A stretch of 64,000 bases of DNA. It comes from Niastella sp. OAS944. GTDB taxonomy: Bacteria > Bacteroidota > Bacteroidia > Chitinophagales > Chitinophagaceae. The position numbers and the translations under genes were made by a program. The stretch spans positions 1,178,001 through 1,242,000 of the forward strand of contig JANUBW010000001.1 in NCBI GenBank assembly GCA_024809215.1, written 5' to 3'. Shown one piece after another: positions 1 to 8,957 of the stretch. How positions within the stretch are numbered: the stretch's first letter is position 1; every line of letters starts with the position of its first letter. The notes under the pieces were generated by a model, which was not told the origin of the DNA, did not search any database, and was given only the letters and a program-made list of their open reading frames with translations.

Positions 1-10
1 CTTGGCTGTA

Positions 11-75
11 ACAAAAAAGCCCCTGAAAAATCAGAGGCTTAAATTTCATGTAGTCGGGGGGAATTCTATCGAACC
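11..75 (-). repeat. Degenerate tmRNA 3'-end copy (R0)
   Basis: This segment aligns without gaps to 4481-4545: about 49 of 65 positions match, and the first 40 are nearly identical. It contains the hairpin GCCCCTGA/TCAGAGGC and ends in TCGAACC, the T-arm sequence of tRNAs and tmRNA. It resembles the terminator plus 3' end of the intact tmRNA at 10902-10980 in the same orientation. I read it as the oldest visible relic of integration at the ssrA 3' end. The last codons of the neighbouring membrane-protein gene run into it. Confidence 0.55.
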
Positions 76-1524
76 CATTTCCGCCTCTCCTTCAGCTTCA
101 TCAATTACTTCGGGGGTTTGTTCTGTTTTGATCACTTCTATATGGAAGATAGGCAGCATTACAACAAACTGTACGAAAGTAAAAGCGCTTGTAATCCACA
201 TGGGCGCATTGCTGCTGGTAAAAGGCGATGCTGAGCCAAAGTAATTTTCACCCTTCAGGGCTGACACTGCTAATATTCCAGAATAAAGCAACATGGCCAC
301 CCAGCCCGTACCCAGAAGGAAATAATAGCCCCTGACTGAAACGCAATACATTACCAGTATGGCTGAATCAATTAGCCACACTGTCCAGGATGAGTAGAGC
401 ACATCTAAGCCTTCCCCTATCAACATACCTATGAAACTCAATAACAGCATTATGAACATGATGGGGCCTTCCTTCTGTTCCTGCTGAGCTTCGTAATAAA
501 AGAAACGGGTCCTGTCTTCCACCTTTGAAATAGTTTGGGCAAACAGAAACACGAAGGGAAACGCCAGCATGCCCACAATAGGGAGGTTGACGATCCAATA
601 TAACCAGGAGATCTTTATCTGGTTGCTGCTAAAATATTCTAACAGAAATTTTCGGTAATATAGGGTTACGGCCACCAGAAAAGCCAGTGCGCCAACAATA
701 CCCAGGATCATTATGAACACGTAATGGCCATTAAAATGCCCCTCGTATTTCTGAAATAAAAAGACTGCCGGATGGGAGAATAAACCAACTATCAGCAGGT
801 TAATAAGAAAACGCAAGGCGTAGAAAATAATAAGAGCGGCCGGTTTGGTATAGTTGTTAGAAAGATCGATGCGAAATAATTGGTCCCAGCCACTTCTGTT
901 TATGGCAGCCATATAACATGTTGCATAAAGTATATATGTACCACATTGCATAGCCGGGTGAGATACATACGTTAGTACATTCAAAACGCGGTGCGTATTT
1001 TCGCCGGTAGGTACGCTGAACAGGTCATCCAGTCGAATAAAGCGAAACAATATATTATAAGGTGAACGGTCGAGGTAAGCACTGCCAAAAAACAGCAGTG
1101 ATGTAATAACAGCGAATACCCACACAGGCCAAAAGTACCGGAGACCCTGTTTTTTGAAACAGATGAAAGCGAATACCAGCGCTGGTAAAAATTCGGTATT
1201 GAAAAACAAGGCATGCAGGTTGGTCAATACCACTGATCCCTCCGGGATATAATACTTATTCAGGAAGAAATCGGTAAAATACATAACCAGGGAAACGCCC
1301 AAAGCGATGGTTGCGGGTTTTACTGCTTGAAAAGCCAGCCCTATAGCAGCCCATAAAACTGCATTTTTTATAAGGAAGACCAGGAATTGCAGCCCGTCGA
1401 ATTGGGTAGCTCCGGCATTAAAGTCGTAATACAGATCGTGGTACATTTGAATGCCCGCAGTTACCAGGGCAGTAAGGAAAATAAGGGGTAATACTTTTAA
1501 CCAGGAAAAACGAGTTTCGTTCAT
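46..1524 (-). CDS. Polytopic membrane protein of unknown function
   Basis: A 492-residue protein with about eleven strongly hydrophobic segments spread over its length, so it should be an integral inner-membrane protein. I recognise no family motif and give no function. The N-terminus (MNETRFSWLKVLPLIFLTALV) could be a first membrane span rather than a cleaved signal. The C-terminal 30 residues are acidic (EVIDEAEGEAEMG), then change to GSIEFPPTT. Those last nine residues are encoded by the tmRNA-like repeat at 11-75, so the original C-terminus may have been replaced when the repeat arrived. The lipoprotein gene upstream on the same strand is 54 bp away and could share a transcript. Confidence 0.8.
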   Translation of the reverse strand: MNETRFSWLKVLPLIFLTALVTAGIQMYHDLYYDFNAGATQFDGLQFLVFLIKNAVLWAAIGLAFQAVKPATIALGVSLVMYFTDFFLNKYYIPEGSVVLTNLHALFFNTEFLPALVFAFICFKKQGLRYFWPVWVFAVITSLLFFGSAYLDRSPYNILFRFIRLDDLFSVPTGENTHRVLNVLTYVSHPAMQCGTYILYATCYMAAINRSGWDQLFRIDLSNNYTKPAALIIFYALRFLINLLIVGLFSHPAVFLFQKYEGHFNGHYVFIMILGIVGALAFLVAVTLYYRKFLLEYFSSNQIKISWLYWIVNLPIVGMLAFPFVFLFAQTISKVEDRTRFFYYEAQQEQKEGPIMFIMLLLSFIGMLIGEGLDVLYSSWTVWLIDSAILVMYCVSVRGYYFLLGTGWVAMLLYSGILAVSALKGENYFGSASPFTSSNAPMWITSAFTFVQFVVMLPIFHIEVIKTEQTPEVIDEAEGEAEMGSIEFPPTT

Positions 1525-1578
1525 AGAACAGGATTAAGCCGGAAAAGTACAGCGAATGGCTTACTGATACAAGTAATA

Positions 1579-2172
1579 TTACTGAATTAAGTTCACTTTT
1601 TCGATTTTCAGGCTGTTTATGAACATCTGAAAATCTTGTTCTGAAAGGCTGTCGTTAATAAGTTCAAAAAATGTGTTGTACTTAGTAAAGTATATCATTT
1701 GTTTTAAAACTTTCTTTTTGTCGCTTTTACCAGTCAATAATACGCTAAGGCCTTTTACATCTGCAATTATGATAGAGTCCTTTGATTGCTGAACACTTTG
1801 ATGAAGCTGATCCATCGAATATTGAATAAGAGTGTCAATTGGTCTAAGATTACCATCTGCTATGTCGTCCATCCACATGCTACAGTCCATTGTATTCATT
1901 GGTCCGTCATCTATAGGTTTAATTTGCTTTCCGATACACTCTGCATTTTCAAAATGTTCTGACACATAGTTTTTGGGATACTTATAACTAACCACGAAAC
2001 CCATATTTATAGTGTCAATATAAGTTAGCCATTTTGCTTCAATGGCATTATTTGCCTGGGGAGCTACATTTATAGAGACAGTGTCTTCCTGAATCTTTTT
2101 ATTTTCCTTTTTATAGGGCGTTGAACAGGCTACAAAAAATAAAGTCAAAAATGATATTGTAGGGTAATTCAT
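1579..2172 (-). CDS. Hypothetical lipoprotein
   Basis: A 197-residue protein. The N-terminus MNYPTISFLTLFFVACSTP has a short hydrophobic stretch followed by a lipobox-like FVAC, which predicts signal peptidase II cleavage before the Cys at about residue 16 and membrane anchoring. The rest is polar, with no motif I recognise. The segment is AT-rich compared with the core genes further right, which fits its place in the accessory region 3' of ssrA. It lies between the membrane-protein gene and the secreted retropepsin-like gene, all on the minus strand. Confidence 0.7.
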   Translation of the reverse strand: MNYPTISFLTLFFVACSTPYKKENKKIQEDTVSINVAPQANNAIEAKWLTYIDTINMGFVVSYKYPKNYVSEHFENAECIGKQIKPIDDGPMNTMDCSMWMDDIADGNLRPIDTLIQYSMDQLHQSVQQSKDSIIIADVKGLSVLLTGKSDKKKVLKQMIYFTKYNTFFELINDSLSEQDFQMFINSLKIEKVNLIQ

Positions 2173-2242
2173 GAAATTATAGCGGATAAATTGATTTTAT
2201 ACTGTATTACCTTATGGATCTCCGGTTTACAGCTAATCCGAT

Positions 2243-2256
2243 TTTTGTCGGACAAT
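2243..2256. promoter_or_regulatory. Palindrome TTGTCGGACAA, copy 1
   Basis: The 14-mer TTTTGTCGGACAAT contains a perfect 5+1+5 palindrome. Its exact reverse complement occurs at 3385-3398, on the other side of the gene at 2286-3233. It may be an operator or an insertion border; the sequence does not decide. Confidence 0.35.
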
Positions 2257-2285
2257 ATTAATTAATTGCCTATTGATTGATTCAA

Positions 2286-3233
2286 TTACAATTTGGTTTT
2301 ATAATAACTGGCCACTTTTTCACGTGACAGGTAGAGCGCCTTATTTACATAATCGATGATCACATACTTGAACTGGGAGAAAAAGCCCAAGCCCAGTAAA
2401 TTGTCTTTGATTACATCAGAAGAAGTAATGGTGAAGTCGAGATAAGTCTCATCTTTAAAGGTCAGAACGCCATGTTTCAGCATATAATAGTTGGTTTCTA
2501 CTGCACCGGCAGCAGTGGTAGCGGTGCCTGACGCTTTTTGTACATAACCATCCTTCGCCAGTTTGGAGAACTGTTTGTAAGGCAAAGTAACAGCACCGTT
2601 GTATCCAAAGTCAACTTCAAAAACATCAGTCATCTTTTTCTCCATTGTCATCTTTACAGTAATCCGGTCGAAATAGTCGAATTTCACCGGTAATTCATCC
2701 GTTTTATCTAACGGCCCGATGGAGTCGATGCTATTGGCAAAAGTGATCATCTTATTCTCAAAGTCAATTTTCCATACCCCTTTCTTCAGGATATTTCTGC
2801 CCAGCAGGCCCGAAGCTGTTTTACGAACATAGGGCGTAGAAAGGAATGCTACGTTCCTGACATTGATATCTCCAAACTGGACATTGGGCGCTACTAAAAA
2901 ATGAGTGGTTATCTTCTGGCCGGTAGGCATTAAACGGTCTTTATCACCTTCACCAGTCTCTTGTACATCCGCTAAGTTGCTTTTGGTGTAGGAATCTACT
3001 GAGGTGGGCGCCGCATTATCGAATATTAATTGTACAGGTTTGCGTTCTTTACCCCAATAAGTAGTGACGGTTATCTGGCTGCCTTCCGTAAAAGAAAAGG
3101 GAAATACAGTTTTGAACCTGGCGGGCTCTATTAATTCATTGTTTCTTTTGTTGGTTTCCAGGACAGTTTGCTGACCCTGGGAAACAGATCCAAGCGCTAT
3201 ACACGAAACGGCGAGCAGAAAATGCTTTTTCAT
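2286..3233 (-). CDS. Secreted retropepsin-like (aspartyl-protease fold) protein, probably inactive
   Basis: The chosen start, MKKHFLLAVSCIALGSVSQGQ, gives a clean Sec signal peptide; an upstream in-frame ATG at 3266 would add 11 polar residues in front of it. The mature protein has two lobes, each with retropepsin-like features: LIFDNAAPTS (D72) and VDFGYNGAVTLP (D208) sit where DTG/S motifs belong, and each is followed by a GLLGRNIL / LLGLGFF hydrophobic loop. The overall layout fits Bacteroidota aspartyl-protease-like proteins of about 300 residues. Both catalytic triads are altered (DNA and DFG in place of DTG), so proteolysis is doubtful and a binding role is possible. It is alone between two copies of TTGTCGGACAA. 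Confidence 0.65.
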   Translation of the reverse strand: MKKHFLLAVSCIALGSVSQGQQTVLETNKRNNELIEPARFKTVFPFSFTEGSQITVTTYWGKERKPVQLIFDNAAPTSVDSYTKSNLADVQETGEGDKDRLMPTGQKITTHFLVAPNVQFGDINVRNVAFLSTPYVRKTASGLLGRNILKKGVWKIDFENKMITFANSIDSIGPLDKTDELPVKFDYFDRITVKMTMEKKMTDVFEVDFGYNGAVTLPYKQFSKLAKDGYVQKASGTATTAAGAVETNYYMLKHGVLTFKDETYLDFTITSSDVIKDNLLGLGFFSQFKYVIIDYVNKALYLSREKVASYYKTKL

Positions 3234-3384
3234 AGGTACGGAATCTATTTTTGTTTTTAATGACATATCGAATGGTCAACAGGTCCCTGTCTTTCCTTTT
3301 TAAGGAATCAACTTTTTAACCTGTTAACCCAACTGCTTTAGCAGGCGCTAAATAAAAGAGAAAATTTTACAATTCAAAATCACT

Positions 3385-3398
3385 ATTGTCCGACAAAA
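3385..3398. promoter_or_regulatory. Palindrome TTGTCGGACAA, copy 2
   Basis: ATTGTCCGACAAAA, the exact reverse complement of 2243-2256. It lies about 150 bp upstream of the retropepsin-like start, in a gene-free stretch (3234-3660). Confidence 0.35.
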
Positions 3399-3456
3399 TA
3401 TGCGTTTAAGGCATAAAAAGGGGCAGTTCGTTAGAACCACCCAGATGGCGTACACC

Positions 3457-3478
3457 AGATCAAGATTATACTTGATCT
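3457..3478 (+). terminator. Hairpin with T-run in gene-free stretch
   Basis: AGATCAAG / CTTGATCT form a perfect 8-bp stem with a 6-nt loop, followed on the plus strand by TATTTTT. There is no plus-strand gene upstream, so this may be a relic. Nothing else clear is seen in 3234-3660. Confidence 0.35.
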
Positions 3479-3660
3479 TATTTTTCTAACCTATAAGTTA
3501 CAATATTATTACTAAACGTTACTAACACCCTATAAACATTACACAGGCTTGCGGATAAAAATTCAATAAAACCTCCCCTACCATATCTGTGTAGATGTTG
3601 GAATAAGCAAAAACTTTACCGGTATTTATCTTTCGTTGCGCGAGGTGTTTTAAGCAGCTT

Positions 3661-4416
3661 TCAATCAGTGACCCTTTTTAAGTTCAGGTCAAGATTGCCG
3701 TTGGTACCCAAAACACCTTTCTCAGAAAATTGCCAGATGTGCCATTTGTTCCAACCTTTGGCTGGTATTGCTTTGCTTTGATCGTCTGTATACCTTGACA
3801 GCCATAATTTATACCGGGTGCCCAGTGTATGAGTGGGTGGTAATTTTCTTTCCAGGTATTCTTTTCTGCTATAGATCAATGGATTTGTTGAAGGATTAGC
3901 AGGATCTAAGAAAAAACTCAGGAATGTTTCAACCCATATCAGGTATTCTTTGGGTGCCAATGACGAATCAAAACCAGCGGTATCTTCCAGATCAAGCATT
4001 AGAGGTAGATCGGCAGCTGGTAGGTCTGTGAGCAGGATTTTAACTTCTGCGGCTTCGGCGGTAGCATCAAGCTCAATGGTGTTGTCATTCTTTTTATCGG
4101 GTCTTCCAAAATGATAATACCCTATTTGCAGGCCATTTTCTTTGGCAGCAAGCGCATTCGCTTTCGCCTTTTCATCGGGGGTACCTACGCCTTCAGAGAT
4201 CTTTATATACACGAACTGTACATTAGCTTTTTTTATTGCAGTCCAATCGGTAATGTCATTATGATGCGAGATATCAATGCCCCTGATAAAATTCGCCTGG
4301 CCGCCAGGAACATTCCGAAGATCATCAAAGTGGTCGGGTTGTGTTGCGGTGAGTGCAGGAGGTGAAACAGGCAGTGTTGTACGAAGACGGGTTACTACAT
4401 CAATATTTTTTTTCAT
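3661..4416 (-). CDS. GH25-family muramidase (lysozyme)
   Basis: A glycoside hydrolase family 25 domain covers roughly residues 44-250: RGIDISHHN (catalytic-type D48), FVYIKISEG, IGYYHFGRP, LPLMLDLED and the late WHIWQFSEKG are the diagnostic strands. The family cleaves the MurNAc-GlcNAc bond of peptidoglycan. I chose the internal ATG (251 residues); an ATG at 4455 would add 13 residues. Neither start gives a signal peptide or membrane segment, and the first 45 residues are polar and Pro-rich. The enzyme therefore lacks an obvious Sec route, which is usual for phage endolysins or effectors that leave by other means. It sits next to a tmRNA-like repeat and lacks nearby phage genes. Confidence 0.85.
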   Translation of the reverse strand: MKKNIDVVTRLRTTLPVSPPALTATQPDHFDDLRNVPGGQANFIRGIDISHHNDITDWTAIKKANVQFVYIKISEGVGTPDEKAKANALAAKENGLQIGYYHFGRPDKKNDNTIELDATAEAAEVKILLTDLPAADLPLMLDLEDTAGFDSSLAPKEYLIWVETFLSFFLDPANPSTNPLIYSRKEYLERKLPPTHTLGTRYKLWLSRYTDDQSKAIPAKGWNKWHIWQFSEKGVLGTNGNLDLNLKRVTD

Positions 4417-4472
4417 GGCGTGTAAGCTAATAATTTTTATTAGAACGATCGACATAGGTTCGATTTCCCCCC

Positions 4473-4545
4473 AGCTATAAACAAAAAAGCCCCTGAAAAT
4501 TCAGAGGCTTCAATTTCGTGGAGTCCGCCGGCAGATTGTCGAACC
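4473..4545 (-). repeat. Degenerate tmRNA 3'-end copy (R1)
   Basis: Starts with the 19-mer AGCTATAAACAAAAAAGCC, which occurs again at 10902-10920 just 3' of ssrA. It continues with a terminator-like hairpin, then GTGGAG and TCGAACC, the landmarks of the tmRNA 3' end. The segment at 11-75 is its closest relative. I interpret it as an attachment-site relic. Confidence 0.65.
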
Positions 4546-4628
4546 AATTAAAGGAATTTCTTAAGCGTATGAATATTGAAAAGCATTTGATAGATAAAAT
4601 TTCTACAATACCAATCGTTTCATGAGAT

Positions 4629-5279
4629 TTACTTTCTTTCGGTGATATAAAAGACAGTATCAATAAAGAAGAGTACATCATTTCTGGCTATCACATTTTC
4701 ATCATGCATATCTTCTAATATCAATCCAAACTCCGTATTAAAGTAGTCCTGGCGCTTGGTGTGTGCAAATCCATTAAAAATTAAATGATCTTTGATGTCG
4801 GCCAGGTCAGCTTGTTCCCCTTCAATGAAACGTTGGAGAACTACAGCTCGAAGTTCTTCTTCTTTTCCCACAGTAAAACCGACAAGTTCATAAGCAGTAT
4901 TTGGAAACAACAGATTATATATTACCAGGCTGTTAAAGTATTCAAGCCAAGTGGCATAGTACACCGCATCATTATTTTAAATAACATGCAATTGATCTGG
5001 GGCCAGATAAATTTTAGACTATCCTCCCTCCGTCAGATATTGAGAACCTGCTGGCAAGGATTGCATCCAAAGTCCTTTATCTTCAGCGCAAGCTTTTATG
5101 AAGCGAGCCTGTTCTTCTTTGACAATTGAGCGACTTTCGAATTCCTTTTTAATAGTTGGATTTGAGCCAAAGCTTTGGCAAATGAGATTTCTGATTGCTG
5201 TGCAATGATCTTCTTGCCCTTCAAGGACATCTCCTCTAACGATATTTTGAAGTTTTTGACGGATTTCATCTGAGATCAT
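4629..5279 (-). pseudogene. Broken polyvalent-protein-type kinase gene (two in-frame stops)
   Basis: Two open segments, 5019-5279 (MISDEIRQKLQNIVRGDV...) and 4629-4964 (MYYATWLEYFNSL...), are in the same frame and together span 217 codons. They are separated by a TAG at 5019-5021 and a TAA at 4977-4979. The codons between them read SKIYLAPDQLHVI, which fits a continuous protein. The C-terminal part has LILEDMHDENVI and FFIDTVFYI, resembling the catalytic HxDN and metal-binding D motifs of the small kinase-like domain found in Bacteroidota polyvalent proteins. Single changes (for example GAG to TAG and AAA to TAA) would explain both stops. The family assignment is from memory. It is convergent-adjacent to the primase-helicase gene, in the same island. 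Confidence 0.65.
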
Positions 5280-5427
5280 TTAGGCAATAATAAGAAAAAT
5301 CGGCTAAAACAAACAAAACAGCATTTAATCGATTAAAAATCAAAAACTTAACAAGCAATAATAACAACTTAATAGCAAATAGATAGTTTACATTAAATTT
5401 AGCCGAAAAGCATTTACGATCTAAATA

Positions 5428-8400
5428 ATGATGACACCATTGTCAAATGAATTATTGAATGTTTTCATGTCTCTTTTCAAAGGTAGACAAGATGTGTTTG
5501 CTATTCGTTGGGAAAGAGATGGCCGAAGTGGTTATATGCCAGCTTATGATTTGAATTGGGATGAATTTGCCATTCATAAAGCAAATGGCGGTACGCTTAA
5601 GGACTTTCCCAATAAGTCCTATTCACAGTTAACTGAATTAAGATTATTGAATCACTTGTCAGGCAAGGAAGTGATTGGTCTTTATCCGCTTTTACCAAAT
5701 AATTATTCGTGGTTCATAGCAGCTGATTTCGATGAATCCGAAACTGGAAAAATAAGCTGGCAGGATGAAGTGAAGCTATTTATGGATGCCTGTGAAAGAT
5801 ATAAGCTACCTGTATATCTTGAACGTTCCCGAAGCGGGCGAGGCGCCCACGTATGGATGTTTTTTGAAAATAGCTATCCTGCATTTAAAAGCAGAAAGAT
5901 CATGCTTCACATTCTTGAATCAACGGGCATAATTTCTCCTTTCGATAAAAACTCTAATTATGATCGGCTTTTTCCTAACCAGGATTCACATTCCGGCAAG
6001 GGAATCGGCAATCTGATTGCATTACCATTGCAAAAAAAAGCTGTGGATAATAATAATTCCTGTTTTATAGATCCGGATAGTTATATGCCTTATCCAGACC
6101 AACGGTCATTTTTGCGAACTATAAAGAAAGTGGATATTCTGCAGTTAGAACAGATATACAATTCATTAACAGGCTCAGATCATAAACATATACAAACGGT
6201 TTCATCAAATTCAGCAGACCTGCAAATCACGTTAAACAACAATATAAAAATTCCGCGAGCACATTTAAGTCCAGATCTGGTAAATTTTTTAAGAAATAGT
6301 CTCAACTTCGTCAATGCTGAATATATCATAAAAAAGAAGCTGGGTAAAAATACGTTTGGCACAGAAACGTACTTCAGAATGCTTGAAGAACGGGATGGTT
6401 ATATTTTTATTCCAAGAGGATTTGTTAGAGAACTACTTCTGTACTGCAAAGAAAAGCGTATTCCTTATCACTTAAATGACGAACGAAAAAAACTTAATGA
6501 AGTAAAATATTCATTTAAAGGATTATTGTATGATTATCAGAAAGCGGCGATTGATACAACGACTAAAATAGAAATGGGAGTTATTGTGGCACCACCAGGT
6601 TCGGGAAAAACCGTCATTGGATTATCTATTATAGCTCAAAAAGAACAGCCAGCACTAATAATTGTACACCGAAAACAGCTTTTTGATCAATGGGTTGAAA
6701 GGATTCAGTCGTTTTTAGGAATCGCAGCACCTTTCGTTGGCAAAATTACGCAAGGACAACAGAAAATAGGAACACATATTACTGTTGCCATGATCCAAAG
6801 CTTTGCAGGTATAAATGCATCTAATGATATTTTTAAATCCTTTGGAACCATTATTATTGACGAATGTCATCACGTTCCTGCAAAAACATTCAGACAAGTG
6901 ATATCAAATTTCCAATGTTATTACTTGTATGGATTAACAGCGACCCCCATCAGAAAAAATAATGATGAGAAGTTAATATTCATTCATATCGGGGACGTAA
7001 TTCATGAAATGAAATTACCCACCCAAAGCAACGCTGCTTCCAAAAAAGTTTCGGTAATAATCCGGGAAACGGAACTATTGGTTCCATTCGATTATAAGAC
7101 TGATAAAGCAGAAACATTGCTCCAGATACTTATTCACGATTCATCAAGAAACCGCCTTATTATAGATGATATCATAAGCGAAGTAAATACCGGGAAAAAA
7201 GTCCTGGTATTAACTGAACGGAAAGCACATATCCAAACACTCTACCAATACCTCAAAACTAAATTTGAGGTTATTACCATTTCAGGTGACGATCCTGAAT
7301 CGGTAAAGAAAACCAAGTTCAGTCAAATCAACTCCGGGAATTTTCAGGTACTAATTTCTACTGGACAATTTTTGGGTGAAGGTACAGATATACCAAGTCT
7401 TGATTGTTTAGTGTTGGCATATCCATTTTCATTTGAGGGAAAAATGATTCAATATCTTGGCCGGGTTCAACGCATGGAAGCCGTTCCGGTTATTTATGAT
7501 TACCAGGACATACATGTGGATTATTTAGAAAAACTATTCAAACAAAGAAGCCGGTACTATCAAAAACTATTACAAACAGGAGCAATACATCGAATAGATG
7601 AATTGATGCTTATTTTCAATGAGGACAAAGTTTTTATAAATACGGATGCCACTATATTGGGGATAGATCAACTTGATCTTCCTATACAAGTAGAAAGATT
7701 TAAAACAGAGGTAGCATGGAAAATACGAGTATTGAATTATGATGAGGAAAATAGCGAAATCAGAGCAGAAATAATAGACTATGCAGCCAATCCGGAATTC
7801 AGCAACAGTAATCAAATTTCTCTGCAATTCCAGCCTATTGATAAAATAAGCTTCCGATCTCTCGATACAGCCAGGCTATTGCACGCTGTTGAACTAAAGA
7901 GAATTACTTCAACAACTAAAATACCAGAGGAATCTAGCGACAATGTTCCGCAACATATTTTTAAACCAGTAACGAAACCGGCTGAATGGGTAATTCAAAA
8001 AATCATGAAAGTACCCATTTCAAAGATTCAATTTTCAAATGCCTGTGTAGTATTTACCATGTTTATTGAAGAACTTGGTCAGGACATCAAATTTCAGATT
8101 GAAAACTCTGATATACGACCCGAGTTTGAAGCAATCAAAGACTACTTTATAAAAATTCTGAAGAAGAAATTGATCGTCACGAAAATTGAAATTCGTTACA
8201 ATGAAAATCAAGTATTATCTGCAATTGCCTCCTCTGAAGACATCAATAAAATTAACAGTGGTATTATCGATAGCGTTCGTTTTGAATTTGTAAAAAAGAG
8301 AATCCTGCTTTTTAAAGGACAATACAACGAAAGCTCAATCATCCATACGACCGACACATTGCTAGATCAACCATCACTAAGAAAAATGTTTAAATCCGAC

Positions 8401-8802
8401 AAGGATTTAATTGATGATATCTTAAGCGTAAAAGATTCAAAACATTATCACCATCTTAAATACCTTGCAACACAACACCTTTCATCGGTACTGAAAATAA
8501 GATTTGTATTACAGCCTTTTTCATTCTTGTTTCTATTACAGGGCGACAAGAAATACCATATCGTATGGGAGACGCTAAATAGCGAAGAAGCCACTTATAT
8601 ATGGCATTTCGAAAAAACAATGGATGCCTTGCGAAACGGTTTAAGTGAAATCGAAGAAGTGCTAAATGAAATCAAGAATACAGGCAAACAGGATTATCTT
8701 AACAAAGATCATCAAAATTTTAGCAGGATCATGCATGACTATACTGCTGCCCAAAAGGGATTTGTCGTATGGAAAGGTTTTCTGGAGCAAAGATTAATAT
8801 AG
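5428..8802 (+). CDS. TOTE-type archaeo-eukaryotic primase / SF2 helicase fusion
   Basis: An 1124-residue protein. The N-terminal third is an AEP-type primase: AADFDESE (D100, D102) supplies the metal-binding DxD, and ERSRSGRGAHVW (residues 132-143, H141) matches the sGxGxH motif. The middle is a superfamily 2 helicase: Walker A APPGSGKT (388-395), Walker B DECH (478-481), LTATP (503-507) and motif VI QYLGRVQR (675-682). Residues about 700-1124 have no motif I recognise. The arrangement matches primase-helicase proteins of TOTE conflict systems, which are thought to act in defence or mobile-element conflict; activity here is inferred. A TAAATTTA box at 5394-5401 resembles a -7 element. It lies inside an AT-rich island beside a broken kinase gene, with no nuclease partner visible. 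Confidence 0.85.
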   Translation: MMTPLSNELLNVFMSLFKGRQDVFAIRWERDGRSGYMPAYDLNWDEFAIHKANGGTLKDFPNKSYSQLTELRLLNHLSGKEVIGLYPLLPNNYSWFIAADFDESETGKISWQDEVKLFMDACERYKLPVYLERSRSGRGAHVWMFFENSYPAFKSRKIMLHILESTGIISPFDKNSNYDRLFPNQDSHSGKGIGNLIALPLQKKAVDNNNSCFIDPDSYMPYPDQRSFLRTIKKVDILQLEQIYNSLTGSDHKHIQTVSSNSADLQITLNNNIKIPRAHLSPDLVNFLRNSLNFVNAEYIIKKKLGKNTFGTETYFRMLEERDGYIFIPRGFVRELLLYCKEKRIPYHLNDERKKLNEVKYSFKGLLYDYQKAAIDTTTKIEMGVIVAPPGSGKTVIGLSIIAQKEQPALIIVHRKQLFDQWVERIQSFLGIAAPFVGKITQGQQKIGTHITVAMIQSFAGINASNDIFKSFGTIIIDECHHVPAKTFRQVISNFQCYYLYGLTATPIRKNNDEKLIFIHIGDVIHEMKLPTQSNAASKKVSVIIRETELLVPFDYKTDKAETLLQILIHDSSRNRLIIDDIISEVNTGKKVLVLTERKAHIQTLYQYLKTKFEVITISGDDPESVKKTKFSQINSGNFQVLISTGQFLGEGTDIPSLDCLVLAYPFSFEGKMIQYLGRVQRMEAVPVIYDYQDIHVDYLEKLFKQRSRYYQKLLQTGAIHRIDELMLIFNEDKVFINTDATILGIDQLDLPIQVERFKTEVAWKIRVLNYDEENSEIRAEIIDYAANPEFSNSNQISLQFQPIDKISFRSLDTARLLHAVELKRITSTTKIPEESSDNVPQHIFKPVTKPAEWVIQKIMKVPISKIQFSNACVVFTMFIEELGQDIKFQIENSDIRPEFEAIKDYFIKILKKKLIVTKIEIRYNENQVLSAIASSEDINKINSGIIDSVRFEFVKKRILLFKGQYNESSIIHTTDTLLDQPSLRKMFKSDKDLIDDILSVKDSKHYHHLKYLATQHLSSVLKIRFVLQPFSFLFLLQGDKKYHIVWETLNSEEATYIWHFEKTMDALRNGLSEIEEVLNEIKNTGKQDYLNKDHQNFSRIMHDYTAAQKGFVVWKGFLEQRLI

Positions 8803-8924
8803 AATAGGATCATTTTCATGCCCACATTCATATCAAAGCAATCCTGCCGGATTCAAACCTGAAAGCAGTTCATTCCAAAGACATAAAACATCTTGGAAAG
8901 AACAATCTGTTTTCCTTAAACGCA

Positions 8925-8949
8925 AAAACCCGCTACCAGAGCGGGTTTT
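8925..8949 (-). terminator. Hairpin beside tmRNA-like repeat R2
   Basis: AAAACCCGCT / AGCGGGTTTT, a perfect 10-bp stem with loop ACCAG. The position relative to the following tmRNA-like segment is the same as at ssrA, although the stem sequence differs. It may also end the plus-strand primase-helicase transcript. Confidence 0.65.
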
Positions 8950-8957
8950 GCAATTTA

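Noticed and set aside
11-75. Possible tRNA gene (T-arm-like TCGAACC)
   Set aside because: Only the 3' T-arm and acceptor landmarks are present; no D-arm or anticodon arm can be drawn. The same holds at 4473-4545 and 8925-8988.
4629-5279. Two separate small genes in place of one broken gene
   Set aside because: Both parts and the codons between them are in one frame and read as one protein apart from a TAG and a TAA. Stop-codon readthrough is not supported by any signal.
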